Source: Gammaproteobacteria bacterium (GTDB lineage: Bacteria; Pseudomonadota; Gammaproteobacteria; GCA-001735895). From it: a stretch of 9,196 nt of DNA. A program made the position numbers and the translations under genes. Of the stretch, positions 5,873-9,196 are shown piece by piece. The stretch lies in contig JAASSH010000042.1 of the NCBI GenBank assembly GCA_021767985.1, positions 1 through 9,196 on the forward strand, read 5' to 3'. Under the pieces are notes generated by a model that saw only the letters and a program-made list of their open reading frames with translations, made no database searches and was not told where the DNA came from. Position 1 is the stretch's first letter, and every line of letters begins with the position of its first letter.

Positions 5873-6553
5873 TCAAATCAATTCATCCTTGCGATCGTCG
5901 GTTTCGCCATAACGACTGAGCGCGGGGGCCTTCAGGCCCTCGTAGAGTTTTTCGAGGTTGGCGTTAATGAGCCTGCCCTGCTGCTCGAACAGGCTGTTAC
6001 CCTCGAGATCGCTTTCGACCAGGAAGGGACCGAAGTTCTCGACCTCGAAGATCCACATCGCCTGTGCATTGCCAAGCTCTTCGAGCCAATGGACCGCCCT
6101 GACCGCCTTGATGCCTCGCCCCAGCAAGGCACCGGTACCGTAACCCACCGTGGTCAGGTAAATCGCGCCCGCCGGCACCAGCATATCGCGATAGTCCTCG
6201 ATCGACATACCTCCCTTGCCGATAATTATTTTCGCGTTGGATGTCTCTAACCAGCTTGCCATCCACTTCGAGAAACGAAAGCTTGCGGTCGCGGTGACAC
6301 CACCGACCGAGTAGCTGCCATCGGGCTCGACCGCCGCCGCGGGCGAACAGTGAAAGTTAACGTTACTCAACTCTGCCAGGCCCTCGGGTAAGTCGGCACC
6401 TTCTTCCAGCACCTTTTTGTAAACGCCTTCGCGACCGGTATAAATCACCCCGTCGAGGTAAACCACGGTGCCGATTTCGAGCCCGTCGAGGTCTCCTTCC
6501 CGGACCGGAAGTTTCAGACGGACTGTTTTTCGTTGTGCTTGGCTATCGGCCAT
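5873..6553 (-). CDS. Class I fumarase/tartrate dehydratase-type hydro-lyase, beta subunit (FumA C-terminal/TtdB-like)
   Basis: This is the beta subunit (226 aa; E. coli TtdB about 201) of a two-subunit iron-sulfur hydro-lyase whose alpha subunit is encoded just upstream. It matches the fumarase C-terminal domain: LPVREGDLDGLEIGTVVYLDGVIYTGRE (15-42), YSVGG (81-85), IIIGKGGM (109-116), AVHWLEELGNAQAMWIFEVENFGP (153-176). Compared with class I fumarases, the usual RD..H is RE..Y (41-45), and GPTTxxRM is replaced by a variant around residues 85-94 that still keeps Thr89 and Arg93 at T-x-x-x-R spacing. Lys113 is also kept. The start at 6553 overlaps the alpha gene by 40 bases; it is preferred to an ATG at 6589, which has no ribosome site and no family similarity in the added residues. 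The subunit binds substrate at the interface with alpha. The substrate is not certain. Confidence 0.9.
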   Translation of the reverse strand: MADSQAQRKTVRLKLPVREGDLDGLEIGTVVYLDGVIYTGREGVYKKVLEEGADLPEGLAELSNVNFHCSPAAAVEPDGSYSVGGVTATASFRFSKWMASWLETSNAKIIIGKGGMSIEDYRDMLVPAGAIYLTTVGYGTGALLGRGIKAVRAVHWLEELGNAQAMWIFEVENFGPFLVESDLEGNSLFEQQGRLINANLEKLYEGLKAPALSRYGETDDRKDELI

Positions 6554-7479
6554 TCGACTGTCTCTCTGCGCATGTAGGGGGTGAACCATTCGGGATCGTG
6601 ACGATATTCGGTGCTGCCGTCCGCATGGATTCGCACCGTGGCGCGGCGCGACGACAGGCAGAAGGCGTGCACGCTCATCGGCATGCCGCCGGTATGGGTA
6701 TAACCGACCTCGATGTGGCAGTCGGCGACCATCGCGTTACCGATGAAACCCATCGCGCCCATGCCGATACTGTTACCCATTTTTTTCAACTCGAGTTCGA
6801 GTTCGGCAATCTTCGGGTCCGGATTACGGTCGCCGACGGTACGCAGGCACGCCGCCTGCTTGCCCAGCACCATGGTGATATCCTTGGATCCGCCGAGCCC
6901 GATACCGATAATCGCCGGCTGACAAGCGAGCCCGCGCGTGCCGAATGCGACCAGCGTATCGAGGAAGAAGCGCTTGATCCCGTCGATGCCGTCACCCGGG
7001 AACAACATGCGGTAATCGGTGCCGAACAAACCGCCCTTGTGTACCGTGGTGATATCGATCCAGTCGACATCGGGCTCGAAACTCCAGTCGATTTCGGGCG
7101 CGTTGATGCCGACGTTGTTGTTGTGGTCGGTACGCCACAGCGGATGTACCCGGTTCGGGCGCAGCGGGATATCATGGGTTGCCAACGCGGTGGCGCTGCG
7201 TAGTGCGCGTTCCAGGCCGGTAAACCCGTCCGCCAGCCGCGCCTCGTTGCCGACCTTGACGTAATAGCGCGGCAGGCCCGTGTCGGCGCACATCGGGCGC
7301 CGGTCTTCGCTCGCCGCGTTCCAGTTATCCATCATGGTTTGCAGTACGAAACAGGAAAGGTCGCCCTTTTCCCATTTCGCCATATCCTCGATGCCCTGGC
7401 GGTAATCCGGCGGGATATCGATCGCGGCGTTGGCCATGATCTGGCGTGCCGCGGTTTCAATGGTTTGATAGTCAATCAT
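6514..7479 (-). CDS. Class I fumarase/tartrate dehydratase-type hydro-lyase, alpha subunit (FumA N-terminal/TtdA-like)
   Basis: This is the iron-sulfur subunit (321 aa; E. coli TtdA about 303) of an oxygen-sensitive hydro-lyase that adds or removes water at a fumarate- or tartrate-like dicarboxylate in the cytoplasm. The three expected 4Fe-4S ligands are present: Cys64 in MCADTGLP, Cys186 in ACQPAIIGIGLGG, and Cys274 in VHAFCLSSRRA. Asp66, next to the first ligand, matches a residue involved in catalysis in the family. Other family stretches are HKGGLFGTDYRMLFPGDG (147-164), GGSKDITMVLGKQA (196-209) and NSIGMGAMGFIGN (236-248). The ATG at 7479 overlaps the flavoprotein stop by 8 bases, so translation is probably coupled in both directions of the gene order. 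It is a true alpha subunit, not a fused FumA, because the beta domain is separate. Confidence 0.93.
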   Translation of the reverse strand: MIDYQTIETAARQIMANAAIDIPPDYRQGIEDMAKWEKGDLSCFVLQTMMDNWNAASEDRRPMCADTGLPRYYVKVGNEARLADGFTGLERALRSATALATHDIPLRPNRVHPLWRTDHNNNVGINAPEIDWSFEPDVDWIDITTVHKGGLFGTDYRMLFPGDGIDGIKRFFLDTLVAFGTRGLACQPAIIGIGLGGSKDITMVLGKQAACLRTVGDRNPDPKIAELELELKKMGNSIGMGAMGFIGNAMVADCHIEVGYTHTGGMPMSVHAFCLSSRRATVRIHADGSTEYRHDPEWFTPYMRRETVEWPIAKHNEKQSV

Positions 7480-9193
7480 TTTCGATCAGGGACTCCCCCG
7501 GTTTGACGATAGAGAAATCGACCGGCGCGCGTTCGACCTCCACCTCGTCCCGCGCTCGGCGGGCAATCGTAAAATAGGATTCCTCGAGGCTCCCGACCTC
7601 CGGAAAATCCTCGCGGTAATGCGCACCCCGTGAATTCTCGCGCGATAGCGCCGCCGCCGCAATCACCTCGGATACCTCGATCAGGCTGCGCAGGTTGAGC
7701 CAGTCGTGCCAGCCGAGGGCGAAAACGCGGTTATCGTCACCGATGCCGGATTCGAGCAACTCCGCTCTCAACGCCGCCAGCTCGCGCTGTGCGCGCACAA
7801 TACCCTGCGCATCGCGCAACACGCCAACGCCGTTCCACATGACATCGAGCAGTCGGTCGCGGATTGCGTTGATATCGGATTTGGGCCGGCGCAGAGGCGC
7901 CATACACTCGTCGATGGCTGCGCCTGCCATGTCCTGGTCGACTTCGGCCCAGGTCGCCTGCTTTGCCGCGAAAGCGGCCATCTCTTCGCCGGCAATGCCG
8001 CCGAAGACGGTCGAATTGGCGACACCGTTACCGCCGAGCCGATTGGCGCCGTGCGCGCCGCCGGCGTCTTCGCCGGCGACAAACAGCCCGGGCAAATCGC
8101 TGCGCGTGTCCGGTTTGACGACCACTCCACCCATCAGGTAGTGCGCGGTCGGCACCACTTCGACCTGCCCGCCGGCGAGATCGAAACCGCAATCGGCACA
8201 GCGCCTGACCATACCGGGAAACCGGCGCGCCACTTCGGCCGAACCCAGGTGGCCCATCGCGATATATACCCCGCCGTTGGGCGTGGTGCGCCCGGCACGC
8301 ATTTCGGCATAGATTGCGCGGCTGACGATATCGCGCGTCGCGCGTTCGCCATCAGGATCGTAATTGAGCATGAAACGCTCGCCGTCACCATCGAGCAGGT
8401 AGCCGCCGGCGCCACGTAAACCTTCCTCCAGCACGGTGCCGGTCATGCGCGTATCGGTCCCGGCCAGCAGGCCGGTCGGATGAAACTGCACCATTTCCAT
8501 ATCGCGCAAGCCCAGTCCCAGGCGCAGCGCCATCGCCAGGCCATCCATCGATTTGTCACCCGACGGGGTGTGGTAGCGGTACATGGTCGGTCCGCCGCCG
8601 GTCGCCAGCAGTACGGCCCTGGCCTGCACCAGGCGGAACTCGCCGCTGCGCATGTCGACCAGCAGCACCCCGGCGAGCGCAGCACCGTCGCGCGACGGTA
8701 TCAGCGCCAGCGCGCGATGCTCCTCCATCAGGTCCACCGGCAACGCGCGCACCTGCTCCATCAGGCGGCTGATGATCTCGATACCGGTCAGGTCGCCCTT
8801 GTGCACGGTGCGATCGAAGGTCTGGCCCGCAAAGGCCTTGTGGTGCAGCGAACCGTCGTCGTTGCGATCGAAGAAACATCCCAGCTCGTTCTCCAGTTCC
8901 TGCACCCGCGTTACCGCGGTCTGGCACAGGCGCATTGCCATCTCCTGGTCGGGCAGCCATTTACCGCCGACGATGGTATCCATGAAATGCCGCTCGACCG
9001 AATCCCCGGGACTCAGCGCCACGTTATAGCCGCCCTGAACCATGCGCGTACAGCCGCACTTGCCGAGCAAACCCTTGATCGCGATGCTGACCTTAAGGTC
9101 CGGATTGGCCTGCTTTGCATGCAGCGCCGCAAACAGGCCGGCTCCACCGCTGCCGAGGATCAATATATCGGTTTTGAGAACCTGGTAATCCAC
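7472..9193 (-). CDS. FAD-dependent succinate dehydrogenase/fumarate reductase-type flavoprotein
   Basis: This is a flavoprotein of the SdhA/FrdA/aspartate-oxidase family (573 aa; E. coli SdhA 588), expected to interconvert a succinate-like and a fumarate-like acid. Motifs are the FAD-binding ILGSGGAGL (12-20), QGGYN (53-57), FHPTGL (237-242), EEGLRGAGG (257-264), RDIVSRAI (287-294, with the proton-relay Arg292), PTAHYLMGG (348-356, His351), AGEDAGGAHGANRLGGNG (373-390) and the C-terminal SRGAHYREDFP (521-531). The catalytic set is complete, but the histidine that carries FAD covalently in SdhA/FrdA aligns with Cys48 (CGCT, 46-49). The start is a GTG at 9193: an in-frame TGA lies directly before it and the FAD motif begins at residue 12. 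The frame is complete within the window, 3 bases from its edge. No iron-sulfur or membrane-anchor partner is visible; one could lie upstream. Confidence 0.92.
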   Translation of the reverse strand: MDYQVLKTDILILGSGGAGLFAALHAKQANPDLKVSIAIKGLLGKCGCTRMVQGGYNVALSPGDSVERHFMDTIVGGKWLPDQEMAMRLCQTAVTRVQELENELGCFFDRNDDGSLHHKAFAGQTFDRTVHKGDLTGIEIISRLMEQVRALPVDLMEEHRALALIPSRDGAALAGVLLVDMRSGEFRLVQARAVLLATGGGPTMYRYHTPSGDKSMDGLAMALRLGLGLRDMEMVQFHPTGLLAGTDTRMTGTVLEEGLRGAGGYLLDGDGERFMLNYDPDGERATRDIVSRAIYAEMRAGRTTPNGGVYIAMGHLGSAEVARRFPGMVRRCADCGFDLAGGQVEVVPTAHYLMGGVVVKPDTRSDLPGLFVAGEDAGGAHGANRLGGNGVANSTVFGGIAGEEMAAFAAKQATWAEVDQDMAGAAIDECMAPLRRPKSDINAIRDRLLDVMWNGVGVLRDAQGIVRAQRELAALRAELLESGIGDDNRVFALGWHDWLNLRSLIEVSEVIAAAALSRENSRGAHYREDFPEVGSLEESYFTIARRARDEVEVERAPVDFSIVKPGESLIEND

Positions 9194-9196
9194 TCA

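Noticed and set aside
6554..6589. Upstream ATG adding 12 residues to the hydratase beta subunit
   Set aside because: No ribosome site precedes it, the extra residues are not part of the family domain, and it would lengthen the overlap with the alpha gene to 76 bases.
7472..9193. Assignment of the flavoprotein as L-aspartate oxidase (NadB) or as housekeeping SdhA
   Set aside because: There are no nad or sdhBCD neighbours, the FAD-linking His of SdhA is absent, and the coupled hydratase genes fit a catabolic dicarboxylate role better. NadB-like oxidase activity cannot be wholly excluded from the sequence.

Overview
The window reads as chromosomal DNA of a Gram-negative proteobacterium, possibly a marine gammaproteobacterium (low confidence at that rank). 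The grounds are a high-50s GC content by eye, strong GGAGG-type ribosome sites, a Sec signal peptide on a periplasmic binding protein, and a canonical Liv-type ABC importer operon. Every supported gene lies on the minus strand, so the window is read right to left. There are no RNA genes, CRISPR arrays, insertion sequences or gene-free stretches over 300 bases.

In the direction of transcription, the first block (9193 to 5873) encodes an FAD-dependent succinate dehydrogenase/fumarate reductase-type flavoprotein. It is followed by the alpha and beta subunits of a class I (4Fe-4S) fumarase/tartrate dehydratase-type hydro-lyase. These three genes overlap one another (8 and 40 bases) and must be one translation-coupled unit. 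A 143-base intergenic region then holds a good sigma70-type promoter, flanked by inverted 8-base repeats, and a palindrome in the presumed leader. The second block (5729 to 862) is a complete five-component importer: periplasmic binding protein, two permeases and two ATPases in the order J-H-M-G-F. A perfect 14-bp terminator hairpin separates the binding protein from the permeases. The last four genes abut or overlap.

After livF comes a 66-base element with terminal inverted repeats that folds into three consecutive hairpins. Immediately after it starts a tartrate/D-malate dehydrogenase-type decarboxylating dehydrogenase, which runs off the left edge of the window.

Together the genes look like an uptake-and-catabolism locus for a C4-C6 dicarboxylic acid. 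The importer would bring the acid in, the flavoprotein would desaturate a succinate-like compound, the hydro-lyase would hydrate the fumarate-like product, and the last enzyme would oxidise and decarboxylate the malate-like product to a 2-oxoacid and CO2. Gene order follows reaction order. The chemistry is inferred from families and the substrate is unknown. Unusual residues in the flavoprotein (Cys at the usual FAD-linking His position) and in the hydratase beta subunit suggest it is not plain succinate/fumarate metabolism.
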